Below, one piece after another: positions 20,891 to 32,943 of a stretch of 64,000 nucleotides of DNA; position 1 is the first letter of the stretch, and every line of letters begins with the position of its first letter. The translations under genes were made by a program, and so were the position numbers. The notes below the pieces were generated by a model. That model did no database searches, was not told the origin of the DNA, and was given only the letters and a program-made list of their open reading frames with translations. The stretch is from Vanessa cardui (taxonomy: Eukaryota > Arthropoda > Insecta > Lepidoptera > Nymphalidae): assembly GCF_905220365.1 (NCBI RefSeq), contig NC_061126.1, forward strand, positions 6,820,001 through 6,884,000. Reading direction: 5' to 3'.

Positions 20891-22628
20891 TGAAGGCTTA
20901 TGAGTTTGATTGATTATTAATATATGAGAATATTATATTGTAAGAAAATAACATAATATATTAAGTGACGTAGTGAATATATCTTTGATTATATATCATC
21001 TAGATAATAGATTAATCGCCTAAGAGTCTTCGAATGCCAGACCTACGTCCAAACTACATAGCTGCCAGTCATTTCTACCCCCATTTCTATTGCGGCCATT
21101 GTGCACGTTTGTTTACGGACCCCCTCTGTAAAGTGACAACTTGAGACATTTCTGTATATTGGCGTAGGCTGTTTTAAGCATATAATACAAATGTGTAACA
21201 TTTTTCCCCTGAAAATGGAGAAATTTGTACATGCATGTTGAATTGTACTGTACATAATGTATTTAACTTTAATTAAGAAAAGAGAGAAATTAAATAAATT
21301 GTTAATAGCTCATATTCGATCTTGTAACTTTTAATATAATAAAAATAATATAATGTACAAGATATAATAAAAAGTTCTATAATATATTTTTAGTGGATCT
21401 ACTGATCAGATTAAAACAGTGATTGAAATCGACGAACCAAAATATCCACTCTGGTCTTTATGCGAAATCCAGTGGGTCAGTACAATGTTATGCTGATGTA
21501 TATATTGTGTAATATTAATTATGAACACATAATCGGAACAAAGTTGTTGATGTGTGACGTGCACATATTTTTCGTTTCGAAATAATATGTTTATTGATAT
21601 ACAATAATTAATAACGATAGCATGGCTATAATGTGTATTACATCAAAAATAAAATGTGACCTCAACACTTAGTGATGTATTCACATTCATTAATATATTC
21701 AACTCTGTAACATGTAACTGCCAGCAGTTCCCTTCTCCAACTTACTTATAGCAACTGCAGTATCCCTTTAATTTTCTAGACTAAAAGTCTAGTATAAGAA
21801 GTTTATATATTCAAAGATTATGTCATAATATTATACATACATATTATATCGTAATCATTATTATTCAAATTATTTAAAAAAAATAAAGTATATTAGGAAT
21901 AATACAGGTATAAGAACAAGTATCAAGTTTTAATTTTTTTTTTCTATTACCAAATGTGAGATTTACCATATCATAAACATTTTCAAATGTTTTAAATATT
22001 GTGAATCGCAATGACTGACGGAGAAGTAACCTCTCCAGAATATCTCGAAACTATGGCAACTTTTAAAATTTTATGAATATTTTGTTGTTTAAATATGTTT
22101 TATATACTTTGTTATTATATTTTTATTTTAAATAAACAATTACTTTTATGATGCTTCGTATTATTTGTTTTCCAAAATTTTGCAATTCTTATCCTGTCAA
22201 ATTAGATAGGATGTTGTTCTACGGTATTGACACATCATAATGGTATTAAAACTTCAATATTGATACCTATTTAGTGTTAAGACTGTTACTTAAATGATGT
22301 CATTATACCAATAATTGTGATTTAAAATCTAGGAAGTATATACTTTACAATTAATGTGCTATTAGTTATAAAAAATAAAATACAAAAAAGAATTACTTAA
22401 TATTTAGTGATTGAACAACATTTTACTCGACAGTTATCTTGCAGTCTTTTCCTTCAGACGTTTCTGGTTATGGAAAACGTTTTTAAAAATAATGACATAA
22501 CTATATAACTATGACTAATTATGTCAATTTTTAAATTGTTTCATAAATATTTTTGATCAGTCTCAGCAACAAATAAGAGTTGAATAAAATTACCTTAAAA
22601 TTATAAACGAAAAAAGAGGTCTATTAAA
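20891..22628. other. 3' UTR of ethanolamine kinase and AT-rich spacer
   Basis: The first about 400 bp are likely 3' UTR, ending near the AATAAA at about 21287. A stretch at 21390-21490 (starting tggatctactgatcag after atatttttag) looks like a possible decayed exon or repeat piece, but I recognise no protein. The rest is AT-rich with no gene visible. Confidence 0.4.
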
Positions 22629-23165
22629 ATGGGAAAGGAATTTGGCAATTTGGCCTTTATTAGAGGAATAATATACTACCAAATATCACCCCATGAACAG
22701 AAACCATTTGCCCGTGCTATTAAATATGGTATTCCTAATTTCATTCCTCGCACTAGCGCGACTATATTAACTTGGTTACCTCGTAAGTTTTTTTTCCCAC
22801 TATTACGTAGTAAATTATCGGTAGTTGAGTGTGTGGTATCTCCGCTCCACATATCTGCTCAGGTTTTAGGGATCCCCTTTTGCTATCACTATATAATTGC
22901 TACCCAATTAAATTTAGGTAGCAGGCAGCGCCTTACTTTTGCATTTTACCATGTATAATTAAGATATTAATAAGAGACATAACATATACTCAGACCCCTT
23001 AGTTAACTACAACCCCTAGTTGTTGATGCTTCATGAAAAGTTATTATATTACGACTTATTATATTTTTAGCCTTCTTAGGTGCCATAATAATTTATAAAA
23101 GTGTAGAAGAAAATCATCGACTAAGATTGAGAAAAAAACCAGAAGACTATATCAATGATACATAA
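22629..23165 (+). CDS. second, diverged cytochrome b-c1 subunit 8 (UQCR-Q paralogue)
   Basis: Exon 1 is 22629-22782 and exon 2 is 23071-23165, joined in phase 1 after codon 51 (donor gtaagt, acceptor atttttag). They give 82 residues, exactly the length and intron position of UQCR-Q at 4.5 kb. By my alignment 37 of 82 residues are identical, with no gaps. The start MGKEFGNLAFIRG, the HEQ and GIPN segments, the PPF opening the membrane helix, and the KKPEDYIND end are kept. Divergence is concentrated in residues 42-50 and the helix. Because the intron is retained this is a DNA-level duplicate, not a retrocopy. The open frame and conserved ends argue that it is functional. In insects such diverged respiratory-chain copies are often male-germline specific; that is inference here. 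AATAAA follows near 23262. Confidence 0.85.
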
Positions 23166-25313
23166 TTCTTCGTTTTTAGAAGCAATACACATTACTACTG
23201 TAATTACATAGTTATTTCATTTGGGAAATGAATAATTATTTTTAAAATAGTTGTAATTGAAAATAAAATCTTTTTCCGAAAACTATCGATTTCATTACTT
23301 TTATTTTTCCCAACTTAGTTTTAAAACATGATATAATTTTATTATATGTTTGAATAGTTTACTTTAATCTTTTAACGTACGTTTGAATAGTTTGGTTTTG
23401 TGTTAATTTTCATGTAAAGAAGATCAATTCCACGCATAATTCTTTACATTTCATTTATTTTTAATATGAATTAACATATAAAAATGTAGAATCAGTACGT
23501 CGACCTAGTCACGTCAGCAACCGAACCCTGCTGATTAAGCAGCTACATCCAATTAATTTACTACTTATTAGTTGGTCATCAAATGTGTTTCGGCATGTCG
23601 AAAGCCAAGTTATATTCAGTTAGATACCTATTTTTATCGAAAAAACCACATTGGCAAAAAATTGCCCGCCGAGTTTCTTACGCTTATTCGCAGGTCAAGA
23701 TTTTCTTTTTCGAACCAGTGGTAATGGTTTTTAATTTGAAAATCAATAAGTAAGTGTGATGCTTCTATATTTTACATATTGAATAAAAGATGTTGATTTC
23801 AATTATTTACTAAATCCTTAAGTGAACGATGACTTGTATGGACATTGTTTCATTTCCAATAAGGGAACATGTCTAAAAATAAAAATCGATTTTGCTATAT
23901 TTGTTCGAAGAGGATCTTAAATCTAATAATAAAACATATTATTTTAAGTCATCCTTTTACTAAGCTTTAACATTATTAATGCACAAGTAATGTTACAATG
24001 GTTCAACCATTAATTTACAATGTACGCCAGTGCTATATTACATACTTTTTGTTGCTGAGAAACAGCTGCAAATATAAATGCTATTTGCAGCAGTGTTTTT
24101 CAAATATTTGTATTTATTGAAATATAATTGTAGTTGTCTATGAAACAAACTCCAAAGTTTTTGTATCTATCATATGAATTAATTTGCTATATATAGATAT
24201 GGACACCAATAAATAAAGGAAAATCGACTTAACAAAATCGATATTACAAATAAAAGTACGCTTATATTAACAAGTAATAAAACCATTTATTTATGACTGA
24301 GAAATTCATGAGTCAAATCTGTTTATATTATAAAGGCAAAAACGTTTAATTGTTGTTAGTAGATGTTAGAGTAGATTTTCCTATATCTTGATTTCACGTG
24401 AAATCAATGTACAATTTAAATTAGCTGTTAATTCTGTTCATAATTTGATTGTGGCGTTAACAATTGTAACAGTCTATACGTGAAAGGCTATTTAATATCT
24501 GTATTTTTAATTGGAGAATGAGTCGTAATGCCGTAATAATAAAAAAAACTTCAGATACAATATAAGTTATATTAATTTTAATAATTATCTATAATGACCA
24601 AAACAGAATTATGCTATAGTATTGACTGAAACAGTAAGCAAAATTTCATATTACATATAATTGCTTACGTCGATTCAGCAAATAATTTATTCGGTTTTTA
24701 TCACAATGAAAACATTTAGCAACAGTACAAAAAATACATAAACCAAAAAAGTAAATAATTAATACTATCCAGTGTACTATATTAGAAATGCGCTATTTTA
24801 AAGTAGTAGGTATTTGTCTCAACAAATAATAATATTTTTTTTAAATCACAATATGTATTTAGCATGTGTTAAGTTTAAAATAATAATTTAGTATAATTGT
24901 ATGTACCTATGAGATGTGTATATTGGTAAGCTAGTTATGAAGGGTCAAGTTAACTAAATAACAACTTCAGCCCTGACTTATCTATCTTGATAATTATCTC
25001 ATTTATAATGATTACCAAAGAGGCATTATAGAAAAAATAAAAAATATGAATCAACTCTTTTTTTATATTAAATCATTACTTTTACCTACTTAGAGATTCA
25101 ATTAAAAATGCTATTTAAGTTGGAATCGAGTATAATTAATTGTTCATCCTGTTTATTCAAACTCATAAAACTATAATGCCACTTTATGTAAATTGTGATA
25201 GCATTCGGCAACGTGTTTGTTTAGCTTTAACGCGGAGTTGAGACTTGCCTAAAGTTTTGTTGTTATTCAGTTTTAGCTGTGGATGGTGTATGTAAATGTG
25301 TGAGAGTGTGTGT
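23166..25313. other. AT-rich intergenic DNA, no gene seen
   Basis: Only short AT-rich frames occur. A perfect 10-bp hairpin (gctgcaaata / tatttgcagc, 7-base loop) lies at 24065-24091. A tttatt at 25152-25157 is a likely polyadenylation signal of the minus-strand Hsp110 gene, so the last about 160 bp are its 3' UTR. Confidence 0.5.
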
Positions 25314-28300
25314 TCATTCCACATCCATTTGTTCCTGCGATGGTGCGTCGGCTGTCTGGCCGTCGCCCGCGGTGGGATTAGCTGGTGGTGGAGTCTTCTC
25401 CTTAGGCTTAAGTTTGTTCAAAATAGGATTTACCGTATTTTCGAAAGTCTGTAATAAAAATAATATATTAATTTGTTTATATTATAATCATTCGAGATGG
25501 CCCAGTGGTTAGAACGCGTGCATCTTAACCGATGGTTGCGGGTTCAAACCCAGGCAAGCACCGCTGATTCATGTGCTTAATTTGTGTTTATAATTCATCT
25601 CGTGCTCGGCGGTGAAGGAAAACATCGTGAGGAAACCTGCATGTGTCCAATTTCATTGAAATTCCGCCACATGTGCATTCCACCAACCCGCATTGGAACA
25701 GCGTGGTGGAATATGTTCCAAACCCTCTCCTTAATGGAAGAGGAGGCCTTATCTCAGCAGTGGGAAATGTACAGGCTGTTACTTTACTTTACTTTTACTT
25801 TTATAATCATTGAATCTAGTACATGTGAGCATGATGTTGCATCTGACCTGTCTCTCCTGCCGTATCTGGTGGGTGGTGTGTGGCGGAGGCAGGTGTCGGG
25901 GCGCGTGAGCCAGTGCCTGTCGGGCGTTCTCCAGCCACGTCAGCGCATTTTTAGCAGCATCCACGACCTTCTGAATGTCGGCTTCGGTCAAGTGCGCGTA
26001 CTTCGCATCGCCCGATCTTTTGAATGAATTAAATATATAATAGCAATTTTTTTATTTTTATTATAATAACATTTACTAATCATTTTTTAATTTCGCACAA
26101 TACTATTAATATTGCACGAAACTAAAAAAAGGTAAGTATTGGGCTATGCACTTACCTGTACAAGTCCACTGCCTTGTTAGTTAATTGAATAGCGAGAGCA
26201 TAATCGTCCAGAGCTCCGGGGCGAAGTTCAAACTCAAGTCGCCGTTGTTTTATGGGCTCCCCTTCTGTTCGCAATTCCCCCAGTTTGTCACTGTATACCT
26301 ATACAAAGAAAAAAGAATATGTTTAATATGGAAATAGTTTTCAAATACAAATTATTGTCACATACTCAGGTTTATAATAATATACAAACCTGTCGATTTT
26401 GATCCTCTCCTTCATCGTACAGCCACTGCTCGAGGGCATCTAGTTGGTTGACAAGTCGTTGACGTTGGTCTTCGGCAACAAAATCATGAAGAACTTCACC
26501 CTCCGACAGTTTTCCACGAAGCTCATACACATACTCTTCAAGAGCGTTACGTGCGTCCGCGCGTTCCTTTTCTTGGCGGTCTTGGGCTTGCATTTTACCC
26601 TAGATATAAGTACATTTATTAACATTAAGTTGTATGGATAGATTAAATACAAAATGAAATTATTTCTGATTTTACCTCTTGTTCCATGTAACTGTTCAAG
26701 TCATGCTGAGCAAATCCATGCGTTCGTGCATCGATAGGCAATTCAATCGTTTTCACAAGAACCTTCTTGGATTTATCTTTCGATTTATCCTTTTTGTCAT
26801 CATTGTTTTCCTAAAAATAAAAATGTCCATTCAATACATTACAATAACAATCTCCCCACCACCACATCAACTTGGATTTATTAACGATTTAAAAGTTTAA
26901 TTCATTTTAATATCCTTGTGATAAGTTAATATAACCAAGTATTGTGATGACCCATTTGCACCTATAAAATCAACACAAGCAGTATAAAAAAATTACATTA
27001 CCAAAATTATCCTGGTTGCTGCTAAAATAAATTATAATAAATATATATATATCAGTAAATGCAGGGTAAACAAAAACATGCGTGGACACAGAGACTATTT
27101 ACTCATAAATGCTTGAAGAGAACGAAAATTTGTAATGTATCTTCAAAAGGTTATATCAAAACCCAATGAAAATACTGTGCAAATGGGGCCTCAAATGAGG
27201 GTGGGGAAGCTGCAAACGATGTGATGCCTGCTGCATTTCACTTTGGAAAGAAATAGAATTCTGAGAATATCGAGTAATTGAAAATTTTTGTCTAGATTAG
27301 AAGATGCTGCAACCATTGAGAAATCAGTAGTGAGGCAACAAACATCACAGATTCACTCCACAAACGCGCTACCGACACATACCCCGCTGAACCACTGTCC
27401 TACTCTCTGTGTCCACGATTGTTTTTGTTGCGGCTCTCCTTTCATTTCGTCCTCTCTCACCTCTTGGTTATCAGGGCCATTTTGTTGTTGTTGTTGCTGT
27501 TGTTGTTCCTGGGAACCACCGTTCGTCTCCATTGGGGCATCTTGAGTGCCCTGTGCATTTTCATTGGAATTTTCCATCTCAACATTTTCATTTTGCGAAG
27601 AATCTTGCTTTTTCTCCACTAAAGATGCAGAAGCAACCGTGACAATACCGTGAATGTTTACTCGTACTTTAAGTTTCACTTTCTGTGACTCTCCTTCAGC
27701 TGTTGCTTGAACATCTCTAATGTTCCATTGTCCTGGTGTTCAAAAAAATATTTTATAAAGTATAATATACATTTTAGGCAATATACAGTTTTTTAATATT
27801 GAAAAACTGCCAGATACATACCAATAAATGAATCAGGATAGGGCACTTGATCAGAATAGTAAGCACTAACTGAAAATGGCTCTTTTCTATAGAAAGTAAG
27901 CATCTTTGAAAATGGTGCAGCATGGAATGCTGGAAAAACCTGTATAACAAATATTTTTATTATTTATTAAACTGAATATTTATTCATATTCATATAAAGA
28001 CAAACTAAATTGTATATTGCAGTCCATCTTGGGTTTATCACTAGGAAACACAGAAAGGAATCCATTTAGTGGCTATTAAATATTAATATATTGATTGATG
28101 AACATTCCCTCCACTTACAAATCTATAGTTTAATCTATATTAATATTATAAATACGAAAGTAATTCATACAAAGGTATGGAAATATAAAAGAATCGAATT
28201 CATTCAAATAGTCAATAAGACTTTTAATAATATTATGAATTTTTCATAGAATGTTTGTAGTCGATATATTTTGAAATAAAAATAAATTCATACTTCCATG

Positions 28301-31142
28301 TCGCCATCTTCCCCTCGTGCAGCATCCCAAGCGAGACGCACGGCGTAGGGTTGCGCGTCAGTGACGTTGAACTCGCGCACGCGAACCGCCGGGCTCAACA
28401 TCGCGCATTGTAACGCGCAACCACGAGATACAGCTTCATCCTGAAAGGTTGCACACATCATATATAATATTAAACATATAAACAATCCCTACTGTAAATC
28501 TAACATTTTATCAGCAGTTGAAACAATTATAAAATATCTTTCATACTTGGTTCAATGTTGTCGATGCTTGCTTGCCAAATACTTGTTCAATCAAGCTTTT
28601 CACTGCAGGAATCCTTGTAGAACCTCCTACTATTTCTACTGAGTTTATATCTTCAGGTCTCAATTCTAAAAGGAAATAAATATAATTTTATTTATGTGTT
28701 TATTAAACACATATATAATATACACATGCCTTACAATATTAATACTTACTGGCATTATGCAATATGCCTCTCAATGTCCTTTCAACTCTGTTAAAAGTCT
28801 CAGCACATATTTGTTCCATTTGAGGACGTTGCATTTCCCCAGTAACATCACGTTCCTCCATAAAGCATTCAATGTTCAAAGGCAAACGAGTGCTATTAGC
28901 CGACATTTGTTTCTTAATTTTCTCTACTTCTTGCAACAGCCGAAGGAAAGCTCTAGAAACAGTGTGTTAATATAACAATAATTACTTTAAAAAATGTCTA
29001 TTTCTACAAGTAATTAAAAGTATTTAAATGTTCTGTCAAAAATATTAGTTGTATATACCCACACTAAAGTAAAAATACTAAAAAATTACTGAGTAAAAGT
29101 AATATTTTAAGTTAGTTAGGTTTTCAAAATCAAGTTTACCTTTGATTTTTCCGGGCATCAAGTTTATATCTAGTCATAAAATCTTGACAGAAATATTCAG
29201 CTAATGCCATGTCAATATCTCTTCCACCGCAGAAGGGGTCTGTTGAGGTGGCCAGCACCCTTAATTTACCCTTATTAAAAGCACAGGCTGCCACCTACAA
29301 AACAAAATATACATTTGAATGATTTATTAATTTGATTATAATTCATGTTCAGCAATATATTATCATAATATATACCTGAAGGGAACTATGACCAAAGTCA
29401 ACAAAAACAACATTTCGTGGTTTTTCTTCAGGTGCAGGTAAATCTTGTTTGTAAATCCCATAGGCAAGTGCAGTAGCTGATGTCTCATTCATGAGACGTA
29501 ATACATTGAGACCTAAAACATTTAGTTACTGGAGTAAAACACTAAATCAATAGTTTTAGACTTGAATAGGTTCATATGAAGGTCAAGGCTATGATCAATA
29601 AAAACCTTAGTTGTGCATTAAAACAAGGCTGCCAACATTATGAATCAAATAGAATAAAAATAATTATACTATTTAATTCAATTACATGTCATTTTACAAA
29701 AAAATTGTATTTATTAATATAGTAATTTTTGTAGAAAGTACTTATTTATTAGTAAACTAATAATTATAACTCATTTAATGATTTCTGATTTAATTTGATG
29801 ATGTACAGGAATTCAAATGAATGGTTTGTAATGTCACTAACAATTTGGTAAATTATTTATTTTGTTATTAATTTGATTAGGCATAGAAAAATTGACAATA
29901 ATTGACAATGGGATCAATTACAATGTAAATTAGTATTATTTTAATTCACAAAAAATAATTGTAAGGAATAAATATTTCCACATATAAGAACAATGAACAG
30001 TAACAGTAATGCCCTCTAATGTAAAACTTGACTAAACAGTGATTGAGAATACAATAGATGCCTCGTACTAATAACCAATCTTTTCAGAGCAACCTTGGAA
30101 CGGAGTATAATATGGTCCTTATAGGTTATATGTATTTATATAACATATATAAAACAATATCATGATTATGTATATATATGGCATACCTGCAATTGTAGCG
30201 GCATCTAATAGAGCATTCCTTTCTGCATTAGTAAAGTAACTAGGTACTGATATGACACAATCATTAACCTGAGTTTGTAGTGCAGTAGCAGCTACATCTT
30301 TCAACTTTGTGAACAGCATTGCTGTGATCTACAAATTATATTTATGTATTAGAGGTTATGACAAGCAAAAATAAAGGTACATTGATTATCTGTGTTTACT
30401 TTGCTTAGACCTCGACATAAATGACTGATTAGATTTTATACATTTATACATAAAAGTTTCAACAAACCTGCTCTGGGCTAAATACATTATCTTCACCAAG
30501 ATAGTTGACCCTAATACCAATTCCACCATCAGTTCGCTGTTCAACCTTGAATGGGAAGTGTTTTAGCTCTTTTTGCACATGTGGATCTGAATATTTCCTA
30601 CCCAAGAGTCTTTTAAAACCAAACACAGTGTTTTTCATATTTGTTACCATTTGGTTTTTGGCTGCTACACCTAATATTCGGTTCTTTGGTGAAAACGCCA
30701 CACATGATCTGTAAATTGATCAAGTACAACTATGTAATATGAAGATAACTAACCTAATAGAAATACCATTAAAATCGATGGATATGCAAATGTTTATAAT
30801 GTACTATACAGATGAAATATAGATATTAACATCTGCACATAAGTAAGAAAATAGAAAAATTAATACTATGAGTAATAAATCGATTTAATTATTTTCTGAT
30901 TATTAGAATGAAACTGTGACTTTCAACATTTACAATAGCTCTTACTTTTAAGATTATAAATTGGGACATGGAGATTTAATTAAGTAAAATAGATAAAAAA
31001 ATTAGGAAGTATAAATTTTTACTTACGGTGTACCCCTTAGACTGTAATCGTTAGTTATTGTCTCAATGCCACCTGCTTTTGCAACAGCAATATAACACGA
31101 TTCATTTCCAAAATCAATACCTATGACTGACATTGCGGCCAT
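25314..31142 (-). CDS. Hsc70Cb: heat shock 70 kDa protein 4 / Hsp110-type chaperone
   Basis: This is a cytosolic Hsp110, which acts as nucleotide-exchange factor and holdase for Hsp70. Fifteen minus-strand exons: 31142-31027, 30708-30468, 30328-30187, 29512-29376, 29294-29140, 28952-28750, 28665-28547, 28440-28294, 27939-27822, 27732-27383, 26810-26676, 26599-26390, 26298-26156, 26016-25848 and 25448-25314. They total 839 codons plus stop. The ATPase domain starts IGIDFGNESCYIAVA (phosphate loop) and has VFVDFGHSSLQ and VEIVGGSTRIPAV (about 342-350). A beta-sandwich region follows, then a long acidic Gln/Asn-rich loop with eight consecutive Gln at about 536-543, typical of Hsp110. The helical C-terminus ends MDVE, with no EEVD. 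Either of two close ATGs (codons 1 and 4) could start translation. A SINE sits in the last intron, and a three-unit heat-shock element lies about 180 bp upstream. Confidence 0.94.
25493..25800 (+). mobile_element. complete tRNA-derived SINE, 308 bp, in the last Hsp110 intron
   Basis: It is flanked by an exact 11-bp duplication, ttataatcatt, at 25482-25492 and 25801-25811. The head has both RNA polymerase III boxes: box A tggcccagtggttagaacgc (about 25498-25518) and box B ggttcaaaccc (about 25540-25551). The body has the phrases ggtgaaggaaaacatcgtga and gaggcctt..cagcagtggg common in lepidopteran SINEs, close to the Metulj type known from Heliconius as I recall it. The tail is a ttactttactttac simple repeat. 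It lies antisense to the host gene, which limits its effect on splicing. Confidence 0.9.
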
Positions 31143-31319
31143 ACTGGTTTAAAATTGCAATAATAGACACAAAACCTTTGAAATATCACCCTTTTTCGAT
31201 CACACAAAACACGTTGCTATAAACTGACAATCAGTCAGTCGATCTTAGTAGAACGCCGGTCTGCAATACAGTACCTACACACAGAGTCTAGATATTATTT
31301 CCTTTGAAGGTATGTACCC

Positions 31320-31332
31320 GAATTTTCTAGAA
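31320..31332 (-). promoter_or_regulatory. heat-shock element upstream of Hsp110
   Basis: The bases gaattttctagaa form three perfect alternating 5-bp units, GAA-nn-TTC-nn-GAA, the minimal high-affinity site for trimeric heat-shock factor. It is about 180 bp upstream of the Hsp110 start codon, within the expected promoter. Between it and the gene, the minus strand also reads tcagt near 31223-31227, matching the arthropod initiator. Confidence 0.7.
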
Positions 31333-31342
31333 GCACAGACTA

Positions 31343-32943
31343 AATATGGAATTGGATTGGAATAAATAAATGCATTATTAAATTCATAGATGACAAGGAC
31401 TTTTGTTAGGTTTCATTCATATAATCTATAACATTTCATCAATTATAAAATTATTAAAAGTTGATTATTAAAAAGGTTTATATTATAACATTAATTCTGA
31501 ATTATTATTTTTATCATTATATATGAAATCGTAATTTGGTAATTGTACAATAATTTTAGTACCCAATCGGAAACTCGATGATAACTTTAAATTTTAAATG
31601 AAAAATGTAATGAGTTTAAAATTGTCTTTTAATAATTAAATTTAACTACTTTTATCAAAATGTTTCAGTTAATTTTGATTTTGAAATTAAATAAATAAAA
31701 ATGACAATAGTTTTCATTTACCAATACACAAATTCATCTATATACGTAATAAAATCAAAAGTTCCACATTTTACACAAATATTCTAACATTGGTTCTTGT
31801 AGTTGACATCACTTTAAAAATATTAGTAATTTTAAGAAGTTTTTATTTTCTAGGATAATAATGAAAATATTTAAATATAATCAGAAAATGTAAATATTTT
31901 CTTATTCTTTATAAAAAATTATACTATTTGTGATCATTTTATAACGAACATTAGTTGGAGATTTATATGTTCGCGCTTTCAGCTACACCAATAAGGGCGC
32001 GATTTTTTTGTTTTGCTACATAGTTCTTATATTTATTTATTTTTATTAAAGGCTTTGTATGATGTTATATTTTTATAAAACCCATTTTACTCTTAGCCAG
32101 TTGATTATATTTGAAATATCTGGAATTATTTCTGAATGACATGGTATTTGTCAACCAAGTTTTCTGTCGAGGATATAGGAATTATTTTGTAAAAGAACAG
32201 AGTTTTTTAAATCCTATCTATTTTTTTTTATCTACCCAGCAGGCGTCTGCTACCTAATGGATAACTGTCGTGATCATTAAACGAAATTCAGATCGCTATT
32301 TTCTTTTTCGAGTAGGGTTTTAACACATTATAAGGACATCCGCATGAATCCTGCTCTCATGTTACCGTAGACTACTTACCTTAACTTACCTTTATTAAAA
32401 TACATTTACATGAACGACATACCCATAAATACAGACAGATCAATTAGAATTTTACTAGATAAGTTTGCGGATGACATAGCACATCTTATGTCTCGTCACT
32501 TTATATTATGAAACAATATCGATTGGAATGGCAACACTAGATTGGCGGGAGCTGGGAATTTGGATTAAAATCAGACTTCACTGATTGGGCTAAAAAATTA
32601 CAAGTATGTACAACTTTTTTTTTGTCCATTTATGACTTACAAGTTACAACTTTTCGAATAAGATTAACCTATTATTTTTATATCTACATATAATTGATTG
32701 TAATTATTTTTTTGGTAAATATTACACTTGGTTTTGTTAAAACATACCAGCCTATTTAATGTGGAAACATTCGTTATAAAGGTTATCGGTGAACAAGAAT
32801 GACGATTGGATTACGCTTTATTATTATACGTTGATTTACGGGGTCACCTTCAAAACTTAACCGGTCCCGCGTAAATATTTTTCCGCTCTACTTGTTGTCA
32901 TTCAATTTACTTTTCAGGCAATTGTTACAAGAAAGCAGTCAGT
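31343..32943. other. intergenic region between the divergent Hsp110 and transaldolase genes
   Basis: The two genes are head to head, about 1.8 kb apart, so this region holds both promoters. A short LINE fragment lies at about 32395-32490. The segment 32515-32580 (tatcgattggaatggcaacac, ttggcgggagctggg) is GC-richer than its surroundings and may belong to the transaldolase promoter or first untranslated exon. The rest is AT-rich with no gene seen. Confidence 0.45.
32395..32490 (+). mobile_element. small fragment of a Jockey/R1-like LINE reverse transcriptase
   Basis: The plus strand translates to YMNDIPINTD and LLDKFADDIAHLMS, matching the segment around the catalytic (Y/F)ADD box of Jockey- or R1-like elements. 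Only about 95 bp are recognisable. It is a dead fragment. Confidence 0.6.

Noticed and set aside
22783..22958. Continuation of the open frame after exon 1 of the second UQCR-Q gene
   Set aside because: It runs past a perfect gtaagt donor; the family sequence resumes at 23071, so this is intron.
25497..25565. tRNA-like sequence with both internal promoter boxes
   Set aside because: It is the head of a SINE with its own body, tail and target duplication, and the cloverleaf is imperfect.
27409..27642. Hydrophobic plus-strand frames with Val/Leu runs
   Set aside because: Antisense of the Hsp110 CAG-rich (Gln-run) exon.
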